Shown piece by piece: positions 42,068-50,493 of a stretch of 64,000 nucleotides of DNA. The position numbers and the translations under genes were made by a program. Each line of letters starts with the position of its first letter. Position 1 is the stretch's first letter. The notes below the pieces were generated by a model. That model was not told the origin of the DNA. It worked only from the letters and a program-made list of their open reading frames with translations, and did not search any database. Source of the DNA: Streptomyces canus (GTDB taxonomy: Bacteria; Actinomycetota; Actinomycetes; Streptomycetales; Streptomycetaceae); NCBI RefSeq assembly GCF_030815415.1, contig NZ_JAUSWW010000001.1, positions 9,734,001 through 9,798,000 on the forward strand, given 5' to 3'.

Positions 42068-42805
42068 TCATGCCCGCAGATCTTCCGTCACGGGCAGGCA
42101 CTCGGCGAGCAGGTCGACGACGTCGCGCCAGGCTCGCTGCGCGTGCTGCGGGTGGTAGCCGACGCCGGGGACCGTGGGGTGGTCGACCGGCGGGTGGTGG
42201 AAGGCGTGCAAGGCGCCGCCGTAGACCGTGAGGCGCCAGTCGACGCCTGCGGCCTGCATCTCGGCGGTGAACGCGTTCCGTTGTGCGGGCGGCATGATCG
42301 GGTCTTCCGACCCGACCCCGGCCCACACCGGGCAGCGGATGCGCGCGGCCTCGCCCGGTCGGCCCGTGGTAGTTGCGTTGATGGTGCCGATGGCGCGCAG
42401 GTTGACGCCGTCGCGCCCGAGTTCCAGCCCGATGGCGCCTCCGGTGCCGTAGCCGACGGCGGCGATCCGGTCGGGGTCGGTCCGCGGTTCGGTGCGCAAC
42501 ACGTCGAGTGCCGCATGGCCGATGCTCCGCATCCGGTCGGGATCAGCGAGCAGCGGCAGTCAGCGGGCCAGCATCTCCTGGGGGTCGCTCAAGTAGCGCC
42601 CGCCGTGGAGGTCGAAGGCCAGCGCTATGTATCCCCGTTCGGCGAGAGCATCGGCCCGGCGGCGCTCGACGTCGCTGAGCCCCGTGCCCTCTGGTCCGAG
42701 CAGCACGGCGGGCCGGCGGTCGACACCGGCCGGGAGCGCGAGGTGCCCGATCATCGTCAGACCGTCGGCCGGGTACTCGACAGTACGCGTCGTAATCGTC
42801 GTCAT
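42068..42805 (-). pseudogene. Dienelactone hydrolase-family gene interrupted by an in-frame TGA
   Basis: The upstream part (ATG 42805, M-T-T-I-T-T-R-T-V-E-Y-P-A-D-G) runs to D-P-Q-E-M-L-A-R and then meets TGA at 42560-42562. The same frame continues L-P-L-L-A-D-P-D-R-M-R-S-I-G-H-A-A and the rest of the protein to 42068. A single base change from a sense codon such as TGC would explain it. Where canonical dienelactone hydrolases have the nucleophile (G-x-C-x-G-G), this protein has G-Y-G-T-G-G. Asp (G-S-E-D-P) and His (A-L-H-A-F-H-H-P-P) are in place. Full length would be 245 residues. Confidence 0.82.
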
Positions 42806-42975
42806 GAGACGGGACTGTAGTGATCGTCGAGCCCGGGCCGGCCGGTGTTCTGCCGCTGGCAGAGCAGCGCGTGTCCCCGCCAATCCGGCGAACCATCGCG
42901 GTCAGAGCACCAGGCGGTCCAGGTGACCTTGACGGAGGTCCGGATCTGCCGTGCCTGGCCTGTTCGATCGCGGTC

Positions 42976-43002
42976 GGCGGGCCCGGCGTGTCCGGGCCCG
43001 CC
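42976..43002. terminator. Terminator of the rhamnosidase gene
   Basis: GGCGGGCCCGG, loop CGTGT, CCGGGCCCGCC: a perfect 11-bp stem 25 bp beyond the GH78 stop codon. No T tract. Confidence 0.8.
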
Positions 43003-43026
43003 ATCAGGTCACGCGGCTCTCCGGGC

Positions 43027-46000
43027 CTACTCGCCCTCTCCGCGGGCGGTGTCGACGCCGAAGTCATAGGACCCCGAGCCGATCTCGAAGACGGCGGCCC
43101 CCTTCTCCATGCGCAGGAAGCGGACTGACTTGGTGGCGTCGGCCGGTCGGCCGGCCTCGGTGACCGCCGCGGGGGTGTTCGTCGGCACATGGACCTCCGC
43201 GACGGTGTTGACCGGGACGGTCACCTTCAGGTTGATGGCGCCGTTGTGGGTGCTCCACTTCGATGACAGGCGGCCGTAGACGGTGGTGAGGCTTCCGGTC
43301 CCTTGCGTCAGGTTTCCGCCGGGTACCGGTGCGATCCGGGAGCGCTTGTAGCCGGGCTCGAGCGCGGAGATGCCGCCGATGTTCTGGAACATCCAGTCAC
43401 CCACGGCACCGTAGGCGTAGTGGTTGAAGGAGTTCATGTCGACCGGGCCGAAGTCGCCGTTGGGCATGATCGAGTTCCAGCGCTCCCACATGGTGGTGGC
43501 ACCGTTGGCGACTTCGTAGCCCCAGGACGGGTAGTCCTTGTGCAGCAGCATCTTGTAGGCCAGGTCGTCGCGGTCGATCCTGCTCAGCGCGGGCAGCAGC
43601 AGCGGCGTGCCGATGAAGCCGGTCCGCAGGTGGTCGTCGGTGAGCGCCAGTTTGGCCACGAACTTCTCCCCGACCTTGTCGACCAGTGCCGGATCCGAGA
43701 CCAGGTTCATGGCGAGGGCCATCGCGTACCCGGTCTGGGAGTTGCCCTTGACGGTGCCGTCGGCTGCGACATAGGCCTTGGTGAAGGCGTCGCGGATGTC
43801 GGCGGAGAGCTTGCCGTAGTCGGACGCCGCCGCGTCATCGCCCAGGGCCTTGGCCGTCTCCGCCATCATGCGGGCGTTCTCGGCGTAGTAGGCCGTGCCC
43901 AGGATGCCCTGCTCGGTCGGGTCGTCCAGGTTCAGCCAGTCGTTGGTGAAGAAGGTGGTGCGGCCGGGCTCGAGCAGGTCCGGTCCGGCGCTGGTGCGCA
44001 CGAACTGGAAGAACTTCTGCATGGCGGGGTAGTTCTCCCGCAGGATGCGGGTGTCGTCGTAGGAACGCCATACCTGGTACGGCACCGTGATCATCACGTC
44101 GGACCATCCGACACCGCTGTCGCCGAACTGGCCCTGAGGGGTCGGTACGACCGCCGGCAAGTCGCCGTTGGCGTACTGGGAGTTGCGTACGTCCGCCATC
44201 CAGTGGGACAGGAACGCGCGGGTGTCGACCAGGTAGTTGGCCGTCGGCGCGAACAGGCTGATGTCGCCCGTCCATCCCAGACGTTCGTCGCGGGCCGGGG
44301 TATCGGTGGGGATGGAGAGGAAGTTGCCGCGTTGGCTCCAGGAGATGTTGCTCACCAGTTGGTTGAGCATACTGTCCGAGGTCTTCAGCGTGCCGGTGGC
44401 GGGGAGGTCGGACCCCCATACGACGCCCTTGACGTCCAGGAGAGCGGGGGGCTCGTCCACCCCGGTGATCTCGATGTAGCGGAATCCGTGCTGGGTGAAG
44501 GTGGGTTCGTAGGTGACTGTTCCGGTCTCGGCGAAGGTGTAGCGGTCGGTGACCTTGGCACTGCGGAAGTTGTCGGTGTAGAGGGTGCCGTTCTTGTTGA
44601 GCACTTCCGCGTAGCGGATCTTGACTGTCTGGCCGGCGGAGCCGGTCAGCTTCAGCCGTGATACGCCGACCATGTTCTGACCGAGGTCGTATACGTAGGT
44701 CCCGGAGGTGGGCTCGGTCATCTTCCGGGCCCGGAGCACCTGGGTCCGGCGCACCGGCTCGTCGCTCTGCGGCACGAGGAGGGCGGTCTGCGAGTCCAGG
44801 CTCGCGGCGGGCTCCCACTTCGCGTCGTCGAATCCTGGCCGGCTCCAGCCCGAAGGCTCCAGACGAGCGTCGTACGTCTCGCCGTCCTGCAAGTCGGCCC
44901 TCACGAAAGGCCCGTCCGACGCCTTCCATGAACCGTCCGTGGCGATCCACTGGACGGAACCGTCGGTGTAGGTGATGCGCATCTTCGCCACGAGAGCGGG
45001 GGTGCCTCCGTACTGGTGAGTCCAGCCGAGCCCGACCTTGCCGCCCCACCAACCGTCCGCCAGCGAAGCGCCGATCACGTTGTCGCCGCTGTCGAGCAGT
45101 TTCGTGACGTCGTAGGTCTGGGACTGGATGCGCTTGTGGTAGTTGGTCCAGCCCGGGGCGAGCACCTGGTCGCCGACCGTCTTGCCGTTGAGCTCCAGCT
45201 CGTAGAGGCCGAGTGCGGACGCGTAGACGCGCGCGGAGGCGATCTTCTTGCCGGTCTTGGTCGCGAAGCCCTTGCGCAGCAGCGGCTGCGGCCGGGACGC
45301 GGGTGCGTAGAGGGCGTCCGTGGTTCCGGACACAGCGAGGGCGGAGTCGGCTATCTCACCGCCGGTGAACGGGTTCCGGCCGGACGCGAAGTCGGTGTCC
45401 AGCAGCGTGTCACCGTCGGAGCCGGTGACAACGGCGTCGTAGACGGTTCCGCGTTCGTCGCAGCACGCGTGGGTGCGGAAGCCTATGTAGCCCTTCGCAA
45501 AGGTGGAGTCGGTGAAAGTGCTGACCAGCTTGCCGTCGAGGGTCGTCTTGATGGTGGTCCCCGCCACGTCGTAGCGGACGGTGTGGCGGTCGGCGAGGAG
45601 AGTCGCGTCGGTGAAGCCGTAGGGCGCGAGATCCACCTCCTGAACCAGGGTGTAGTTGCCGCTGACTTGCTTGTGCAGTCTCAACATCGGTGTCGGGCCC
45701 GTGACGTTGAGCTGCCACATGTACCCGTTGCTCACATCCGAGGCACGCAGGAACATGCCGAAAGCAGCGCTGTCCAGCTTGAACTCGACCGTGGCGGTGT
45801 AGTCCGTCCACTTGTCCAGTTCGCTCGGAGCCGCACGGCGAGTGATCCACTGGGCGCCGTCCCAGTCGGCGGAGTCCAGCAGGCCGGTCTCGAAGTACGC
45901 GGTCGCGCTCCACGGACTCGCGACTCCCTTGTCGTCCCAGGCCCGAACACGCCAGTAGTAACGGGTTCCCGCCTCCAGGGCAGGCCCGCCGTACCCCACG

Positions 46001-46326
46001 CCGACCTGGCGGTCGGACTCCACCCTGCGGGACGACCACACATCGGCCGCGCCCGGCCTGCGTCCGACCTGGATCTCGTAGGCCGTCTGCGACGTCCCCC
46101 GCCGGGCCGAAGCCAACTGCCAGCCGAGGACCGGGTCTTCACCGCCGATGCCCAGCGGGTTCACCCGGCCGTTGGCAGTCAGGGCCTTCACGGAGAACGG
46201 CTCGTCCGATGGGGGAGTCGACGCGGCGGGGGATACGGACGTTGGCAGGATCGACGCGGCCGCGACCACGGCACACATGACAAGACCTCTCAGGAGTACG
46301 AGCAATAGCGGGCGTTCGCGGAGCAT
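43027..46326 (-). CDS. Secreted alpha-L-rhamnosidase, GH78
   Basis: A 1099-residue exported enzyme. Signal peptide at residues 1-35 (R-P-L-L-L-V-L-L-R-G-L-V-M-C-A-V-V-A-A-A, then P-A-A-S). An Fn3-like beta domain follows (R-V-N-P-L-G-I-G-G-E-D-P-V-L-G-W). A carbohydrate-binding segment with an inserted LamG-like part comes next (D-G-A-Q-W-I to D-T-D-F-A-S). The GH78 (alpha/alpha)6 catalytic domain holds T-D-T-P-A-R-D-E-R-L-G-W-T-G-D, the acid-residue motif, and W-E-R-W-N-S-I-M-P. A C-terminal beta domain closes the protein. It releases terminal rhamnose from plant polysaccharides or glycosides. GAGGAG precedes ATG 46326. A LacI-like operator overlaps the leader. Confidence 0.94.
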   Translation of the reverse strand: MLRERPLLLVLLRGLVMCAVVAAASILPTSVSPAASTPPSDEPFSVKALTANGRVNPLGIGGEDPVLGWQLASARRGTSQTAYEIQVGRRPGAADVWSSRRVESDRQVGVGYGGPALEAGTRYYWRVRAWDDKGVASPWSATAYFETGLLDSADWDGAQWITRRAAPSELDKWTDYTATVEFKLDSAAFGMFLRASDVSNGYMWQLNVTGPTPMLRLHKQVSGNYTLVQEVDLAPYGFTDATLLADRHTVRYDVAGTTIKTTLDGKLVSTFTDSTFAKGYIGFRTHACCDERGTVYDAVVTGSDGDTLLDTDFASGRNPFTGGEIADSALAVSGTTDALYAPASRPQPLLRKGFATKTGKKIASARVYASALGLYELELNGKTVGDQVLAPGWTNYHKRIQSQTYDVTKLLDSGDNVIGASLADGWWGGKVGLGWTHQYGGTPALVAKMRITYTDGSVQWIATDGSWKASDGPFVRADLQDGETYDARLEPSGWSRPGFDDAKWEPAASLDSQTALLVPQSDEPVRRTQVLRARKMTEPTSGTYVYDLGQNMVGVSRLKLTGSAGQTVKIRYAEVLNKNGTLYTDNFRSAKVTDRYTFAETGTVTYEPTFTQHGFRYIEITGVDEPPALLDVKGVVWGSDLPATGTLKTSDSMLNQLVSNISWSQRGNFLSIPTDTPARDERLGWTGDISLFAPTANYLVDTRAFLSHWMADVRNSQYANGDLPAVVPTPQGQFGDSGVGWSDVMITVPYQVWRSYDDTRILRENYPAMQKFFQFVRTSAGPDLLEPGRTTFFTNDWLNLDDPTEQGILGTAYYAENARMMAETAKALGDDAAASDYGKLSADIRDAFTKAYVAADGTVKGNSQTGYAMALAMNLVSDPALVDKVGEKFVAKLALTDDHLRTGFIGTPLLLPALSRIDRDDLAYKMLLHKDYPSWGYEVANGATTMWERWNSIMPNGDFGPVDMNSFNHYAYGAVGDWMFQNIGGISALEPGYKRSRIAPVPGGNLTQGTGSLTTVYGRLSSKWSTHNGAINLKVTVPVNTVAEVHVPTNTPAAVTEAGRPADATKSVRFLRMEKGAAVFEIGSGSYDFGVDTARGEGE

Positions 46327-46339
46327 GACATCTCCTCGC

Positions 46340-46351
46340 TGAATCGTTTCA
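46340..46351. promoter_or_regulatory. Candidate LacI-family operator before the rhamnosidase gene
   Basis: TGAATCGTTTCA: near-perfect palindrome with a central CG and TGAA/TTCA arms, the classical shape of LacI/GalR-family sites. It lies 14 bp upstream of the GH78 start, next to the ribosome site. The regulator is not in the window. Confidence 0.5.
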
Positions 46352-46398
46352 TGAATGTTCGCGGCTGATGACGTCGCGAAGCAAGGTGTGTTGCGGGG

Positions 46399-46830
46399 TC
46401 AATTCGCTGCACCGCTCAGCACCGTCTTGAGTTCGGCAGTGGCATCGGCACCGCCGTCTTCGATCAGGACCGCCGTGGGCCACGGCCGTTGGAGCATTGT
46501 CACCGTCGCTTCGGACAGGCCGAAGTGCCCTACCTTGCCGTCCTGTACGAGCTCTGTGACGGCGCCCGCGACGTCCTCGATCGGAACGTCGGGATCGACC
46601 CGGTGCTCGTAGAAGAGGTCGATCGTGTCCATGCGTAGTCGGCGCAGAGAGGTGTCGGCGACCCGCTTGGCCTGCTCCGTTCGACTGTCGAGCCGAAAGA
46701 GGTGCTTTGTGATGCCCCGGTCGACGGCGCTACGGATCACGGCGAGCATGTCCTGCCGATTGCTGATTGCCGGGGTGGGGGCCGCAACTCGGGGACATGC
46801 GCATGCAGTCAAGCCCCATGGCCGAGACCT
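46399..46830 (-). pseudogene. Aldo/keto reductase remnant with internal deletion
   Basis: Residues A-D-T-S-L-R-R-L-R-M-D-T-I-D-L-F-Y-E-H-R and D-P-D-V-P-I-E-D-V-A-G-A-V-T-E-L-V match the intact AKR at 56551-57537 almost word for word. The N-terminal part is present partly in another frame (V-S-A-M-G-L-D-C-M-R-M). The catalytic segment F-F-D-T-A-E-V-Y-G and about 40 following residues are deleted: G-I-T is joined directly to K-H-L-F-R-L-D-S-R. The C-terminal half after G-L-S-E-A is replaced by unrelated sequence. Confidence 0.85.
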
Positions 46831-46908
46831 CAAGGCTCTGGGCGAGGGACGAGTGTGCGCTGTGGCGCCTCCTCGCGGTGATTGCGGACCTGCCGCCGAG
46901 GCCGTTGT

Positions 46909-47802
46909 TCAGCGGCTGGTCGAGCGGTCGACGGCAGCGGAGGGATCCTCAGTGGCGGCCCAGGCGGCCCAGGCGGCCAGCAGCTGCAGCGCGTCGTAGG
47001 CCGGGGTGTGCGGGGCGGCGCTGTACGCGGTCAGGGTCAGGCCGGGCTGTGCGGGCAGTTCCATGGCGTCGAAGTCCAGGGTGATCTCGCCGACGGCCGG
47101 GTGACGGAACGACTTGCGGCCGGTGTGGTGCAGGCGCACGTTGTGCTTGGCCCACGCGGTGCGGAACTCCTCGCTGCGGGTGACGAGTTCACCGATCAGC
47201 CCGGTCAGATCGCTGTCGCCTGGAGCCCGTCCGGCCTCGGTGCGCAGCAGCGAGACGGTTGTGTTCACGGACTGCTCCCAGTCCGGAAAGAAGTCACGGC
47301 CGTGCGGATCCAGGAACTGGAAGCGCGCGACGTTGATCGGGCGCGGGGCGTCATCGGTGAACAGCGGTGCGTACAAGGCGCGGCCGAGGTGGTTGATCGC
47401 GAGGATGTCGAGGCGGCCGTTGCGGATGAAGGCCGGGGAGTCGGTCATGGAGTCCAGGACGCGCAGGACGCTGTCCGGGAGCGGACCTCGAGTGCGTTTG
47501 GTACGGCGGAAGGGGCGTCTGGCGACGGCGCGGGCCAGGTCGTAGAGGTGAGCGCGTTCGGCTTCGTCGAGTTGCAGGGCGTTCGAGAGGGCGTCGAGGA
47601 CTTCCTCGGAGGCTCCGGCGAGGTGGCCGCGTTCGAGGCGAACGTAGTAGTCGACGCTGACGCCGGCGAGCATTGCGACTTCCTCGCGGCGTAGACCGGG
47701 CACGCGCCGGTTGCCGCCGTAGGCGGGCAGCCCGGCCTGCTGCGGGGTGATCTTGGCGCGGCGAGAGGCCAGGAATTCGCGGATGTCGCTCTCGGTACTC
47801 AC
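46909..47802 (-). CDS. MmyB-like XRE-family transcriptional regulator
   Basis: A 297-residue regulator. The helix-turn-helix lies within residues 10-75: L-A-S-R-R-A-K-I-T-P-Q-Q-A-G, V-P-G-L-R-R-E-E-V-A-M-L-A-G-V-S, and Y-Y-V-R-L-E-R-G. The MmyB-type ligand-binding (PAS-like) domain spans about 110-275: P-A-F-I-R-N-G-R-L-D-I-L-A-I-N, H-H-T-G-R-K-S-F-R-H-P-A-V-G-E. Such regulators commonly control adjacent oxidoreductase genes. GTG 47802 is chosen as the family-like start; the frame is open to 47874. It is divergent from the CMD-cupin genes and sits beside a decayed AKR, like the paralogous regulator at 57691. Confidence 0.9.
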   Translation of the reverse strand: MSTESDIREFLASRRAKITPQQAGLPAYGGNRRVPGLRREEVAMLAGVSVDYYVRLERGHLAGASEEVLDALSNALQLDEAERAHLYDLARAVARRPFRRTKRTRGPLPDSVLRVLDSMTDSPAFIRNGRLDILAINHLGRALYAPLFTDDAPRPINVARFQFLDPHGRDFFPDWEQSVNTTVSLLRTEAGRAPGDSDLTGLIGELVTRSEEFRTAWAKHNVRLHHTGRKSFRHPAVGEITLDFDAMELPAQPGLTLTAYSAAPHTPAYDALQLLAAWAAWAATEDPSAAVDRSTSR

Positions 47803-47848
47803 GTGTTCCAGGCTAGGCGGGCGGGCGCGGACGAGGGGGGTTCTGTCA

Positions 47849-47873
47849 GTACCTGGAACAGCCGTACCTTCCA
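47849..47873. promoter_or_regulatory. Direct-repeat operator candidate between regulator and CMD gene
   Basis: GTACCTGGA at 47849 and GTACCTTCC at 47864: a 6-base direct repeat 15 bp apart, in the divergent intergenic region. Possible binding site of the MmyB-type regulator. Confidence 0.4.
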
Positions 47874-48015
47874 CACGCGCGTGACCTGCGGTTACCTCGG
47901 TAGTGGCCGCTGCGGCGGCGCCCGGGACGAGAGGTCTCGGGCTGCTGGGACGGGCACCTGGCTACAGGCTTGCGGTGCCCGCTTCCACGACGTTTGTGAG
48001 CGAAGGAGTCGTCTG

Positions 48016-48339
48016 ATGGCGAAGCAGTCCGCACCCCAGGAACTGGCCGGAATCGCGCCCAAGCTCGTCGAGGTCACCAATGAGGTCCTCTTCGGCGACG
48101 TCTGGGAGCGGGCGGAGCTCTCCCCGCGGGATCGCAGCCTGGTCACCGTGAGCGTGCTTGCCGCGCTGTACCGCGGCGAGCAGCTCGGCTACCACCTTCG
48201 TGTGGCGCTGGAGAACGGGCTGAGTGTGGAGGAGCTGTCCGAGGCAATCACGCACCTCGCCTTCTACGCCGGCTGGCCGAACGCCATGACCGCGATCACC
48301 CTGCTCAAGGAGATCGCAGACGAGCAGACCGCGGCCTGA
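48016..48339 (+). CDS. Carboxymuconolactone decarboxylase-family protein
   Basis: A 107-residue all-helical protein. The CMD core is A-E-L-S-P-R-D-R-S-L-V-T-V-S-V-L-A-A, then G-Y-H-L-R-V-A-L-E-N-G and H-L-A-F-Y-A-G-W-P-N-A-M-T-A. There is no C-x-x-C, so it is not an AhpD-type peroxidase; it belongs with gamma-carboxymuconolactone decarboxylase-like proteins, often found with AKR, ADH and SDR genes. ATG 48016 has GAAGGAG 7 bases upstream. Followed at 30 bp by a cupin gene, certainly one transcript. Confidence 0.9.
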   Translation: MAKQSAPQELAGIAPKLVEVTNEVLFGDVWERAELSPRDRSLVTVSVLAALYRGEQLGYHLRVALENGLSVEELSEAITHLAFYAGWPNAMTAITLLKEIADEQTAA

Positions 48340-48369
48340 CCGCGAGACCGGCGAAGAGGAGCACCGCTG

Positions 48370-48771
48370 ATGGAATTGTTGAACAAGCAGCCGACGATGA
48401 AGCTGCCCGCCCAGTGGTTCACTGGCGACGCCTGGGCGGATGTGATCTACCGAGGTGAAGAGCCCTCCCGCGCCCGCGCCAACGCCGTGCGGTTCGCGCC
48501 CGGCGCCCGGACCGCCTGGCACAGCCATGGCCTGGGCCAGACCCTCTATGTCGTCGAGGGCATCGCCCTGATCCAGTCCCGCGGTGGCGAGATCCTCGAA
48601 GCCCGTCCGGGCGACGTGATCTGGACTCCGCCGGGCGAGGAGCACTGGCACGGCGCCGCTCCGGACCACTTCATGACGCACATCGCGCTATGGGAGACCG
48701 ACGAGGTCGACTGGCTCGAACACGTCGGCGATGACGAGTACGGCGGCCCGCGTACCAGCGCCCGCCGCTGA
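48370..48771 (+). CDS. Single-domain cupin protein
   Basis: A 133-residue cupin. Motif 1 is G-A-R-T-A-W-H-S-H-G-L-G-Q-T-L-Y-V-V-E-G with two His and one Glu-like ligand, and motif 2 is P-G-D-V-I-W-T-P-P-G-E-E-H-W-H-G. Its start M-E-L-L-N-K-Q-P-T resembles cupins encoded beside carboxymuconolactone decarboxylases. It may be a metal-dependent isomerase or dioxygenase for small carboxylates or quinones. GAAGAGGAG lies just upstream. The next gene is a broken alcohol dehydrogenase. Confidence 0.9.
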   Translation: MELLNKQPTMKLPAQWFTGDAWADVIYRGEEPSRARANAVRFAPGARTAWHSHGLGQTLYVVEGIALIQSRGGEILEARPGDVIWTPPGEEHWHGAAPDHFMTHIALWETDEVDWLEHVGDDEYGGPRTSARR

Positions 48772-48804
48772 TCCGAACCCGGGCAACTTGCGAGGAGCAT
48801 CATC

Positions 48805-49053
48805 ATGCGCGGAGCCGTTCTCCACGCTCCCGGGGACGTGCGCTTCGAGGAGCGTGCCCACCCGACGATCATCAACACGACCGACGCGGTCATTCGTACC
48901 GCCGCGACCTGTGTGATGCTCGGACCTGTGGGACTACCGCGGTATCAACCCGGTTGAGCAGCCAACCCCGTTCGGTCACGAGTACGTCGGCATCGTCGAG
49001 GAAGTCGGCAGCGAGGTGACTACCGTCAAGCCAGGGCAGTTCGTTGTTCATCG
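48805..49053 (+). pseudogene. Zinc alcohol dehydrogenase, N-terminal remnant
   Basis: ATG 48805 begins M-R-G-A-V-L-H-A-P-G-D-V-R-F-E-E-R, nearly identical in pattern to the intact ADH at 58746 (M-R-G-A-V-I-Y-A-P-G-D-V-R-F-E-S). A few bases are missing after A-T-C-V, which shifts the frame; F-G-H-E-Y-V-G-I-V-E-E-V-G-S-E-V and P-G-Q-F-V-V follow in the new frame. The rest of the gene is absent: at about 49054 unrelated sequence begins (P-A-Y-A-A-L-F-A-C-L-S-G-A-T-Y). Confidence 0.85.
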
Positions 49054-49139
49054 CCGGCCCGCCTACGCCGCCCTGTTCGCCTGCCTCTCCGGGGCGACCT
49101 ACATCCGCCAAGGCAACTACGGGTGATCTTCGGCTCCAT

Positions 49140-49650
49140 CGGCGGTCGCACCGCCGAGCGGTGGACCCTGGCGGGCGTGGTGATGTCCGGGCAGCTTGCG
49201 GGACGGGCCGGGCTGCACCACAGCGTGCGGCCTTTCGCCGTCCGTGACCACCATGGATGTGACGGCGTTCTGCCTGTTGCCGGAGACGAACTTGTCCCGG
49301 GCCTTGCGCCCTTCCCGCTCGCGTCGAGGTGGTTGACGACCTCGGCCAGGTACCGCAGCCGCACCGCGTTGACGGCCCGGGTGATCGTGGAGCGGTCCGC
49401 GCCGAACGAGCAGGCCTGCACGTTGTGGGTGACCCCGGGGCGCAGATGGACAAGCGTGACCAACAGCCGGTCGACGAACACCAGCCGGTGGTTCGCACCG
49501 ACACCCAAAGCCCGCTTCCGCGGCCGGGAGGCAAGCCTGACTTGGTGACGCTCGTGCCACAACGGCCCGATCTCGCCGACGAGTTCGGCATCACTCCGGC
49601 CGTCAGGCCCGTGCTCGTCAGGAGCGCGGGAAACCCCGTCGGGGCAGGGT
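49140..49650 (-). pseudogene. Degraded IS5-like (DDE_Tnp_4) transposase
   Basis: Minus-strand pieces match transposases of this group: L-V-F-V-D-R-L-L-V-T-L-V-H-L-R-P-G-V-T-H and F-G-A-D-R-S-T-I-T-R-A-V. In another frame come A-R-D-K-F-V-S-G-N-R-Q-N-A-V-T-S and V-V-T-D-G-E-R. The catalytic DDE triad is not intact, and the segments between have been deleted or shifted. Its arrival may explain the loss of the ADH gene next to it. Confidence 0.7.
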
Positions 49651-49747
49651 GACCAGATGGGTCTCTCACCCCGACGGAGCTCGGTCGGCCGGGCGGCGGG
49701 TTATCGGCGCCCGGCAGAGGCCGGTGCCGTGTGCGGCGCTGGCCGGA

Positions 49748-50422
49748 TCAGCCGAAGTTCACGTCGCTGCACCACATGTAGGCCTGGTCCAGGTGCGAGG
49801 CCTGCCAGATGACGAACAGGATGTGGTGTCCGGTGTAGCCGGAGGTCTGGATGGGGAACGTGATGTCCTGCGCCGGGGCGAAGCGGCCGGTCTGCGTGAT
49901 GAAGTCGAGGTTGCTCCAGCCCAGGGTCTGGGTCTGGGGGTTGAAGCCCTGCTTGCTCACGTAGACCTTGAAATAGTCGGCACCGTGGGACGCCTGGTCG
50001 TACAGGTGGACCGAGAAGTTGTTGCCGACGGTGGTGGTCTTCCACGGCCCGGGCTTGTCCAGGCTGGCGTTCCTCGAGAGATTGTTGCTGCAGAGCGTCC
50101 CGTCGGGGGTCCGCGCCTCGAACTGGCCACCGAGGCCGTCGCGTAGCGCGCTCATCCAGTTCCACATGGTGTCGGCGTTGGCCTGGAAGGCCTGCCAGCA
50201 CATGGGGTCTTCGGTCTGCATGGCCGGGTTCGTGTGGTTGCTGCCCCACGTCTTCCAGCACTGGTACGCGCGGGAGGCGGGGTCGACGATGGTGCCGTGG
50301 GCCTGGGCGGGGGCCGACCAGGTGAGGGCGCCGACAACCAGGGCGAACAGCATGACGAGCGCCTGGAGAGGCCGGCGGAGGGGTGATCGCGAACGCCCGG
50401 TTAACGGACTCTGTGTGCGCAT
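49748..50422 (-). CDS. Lytic polysaccharide monooxygenase, family AA10
   Basis: A 224-residue secreted protein. The signal peptide ends A-P-A-Q-A at residue 41, so the mature protein begins with His42 (H-G-T-I-V-D-P-A-S-R), the N-terminal copper ligand. The second His of the brace is His146 in A-S-H-G-A-D-Y-F. N-P-A-M-Q-T-E-D-P-M-C-W-Q-A-F and M-W-N-W-M-S-A-L-R-D resemble Streptomyces LPMO10B-like enzymes, which oxidise cellulose and chitin. There is no carbohydrate-binding module. AAGGAG lies 9 bases before ATG 50422. A perfect CebR box 31-44 bp upstream of the start indicates induction by cello-oligosaccharides. Confidence 0.95.
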   Translation of the reverse strand: MRTQSPLTGRSRSPLRRPLQALVMLFALVVGALTWSAPAQAHGTIVDPASRAYQCWKTWGSNHTNPAMQTEDPMCWQAFQANADTMWNWMSALRDGLGGQFEARTPDGTLCSNNLSRNASLDKPGPWKTTTVGNNFSVHLYDQASHGADYFKVYVSKQGFNPQTQTLGWSNLDFITQTGRFAPAQDITFPIQTSGYTGHHILFVIWQASHLDQAYMWCSDVNFG

Positions 50423-50452
50423 GTGGGGGGACTCCTTCCAGTTGCAAGGCTA

Positions 50453-50466
50453 TGGGAGCGCTCCCA
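50453..50466. promoter_or_regulatory. CebR operator
   Basis: TGGGAGCGCTCCCA, identical to the 14-bp palindrome recognised by CebR, the cellobiose/cellotriose-responsive LacI-family repressor of Streptomyces. It lies directly upstream of the LPMO gene. Confidence 0.9.
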
Positions 50467-50493
50467 ACGCTAGGACTTCTGAGGGAGATGTCA

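Noticed and set aside
42560..42562. TGA in the dienelactone hydrolase gene as a selenocysteine codon.
   Set aside because: No selenocysteine-type hairpin is apparent and the family has no selenoprotein members known to me; a nonsense change is simpler.
43303..44661. A 452-residue plus-strand frame opposite the rhamnosidase gene.
   Set aside because: The minus strand encodes a complete GH78 enzyme there; the plus frame is its shadow (Val/Gly/Arg-rich, no motif).
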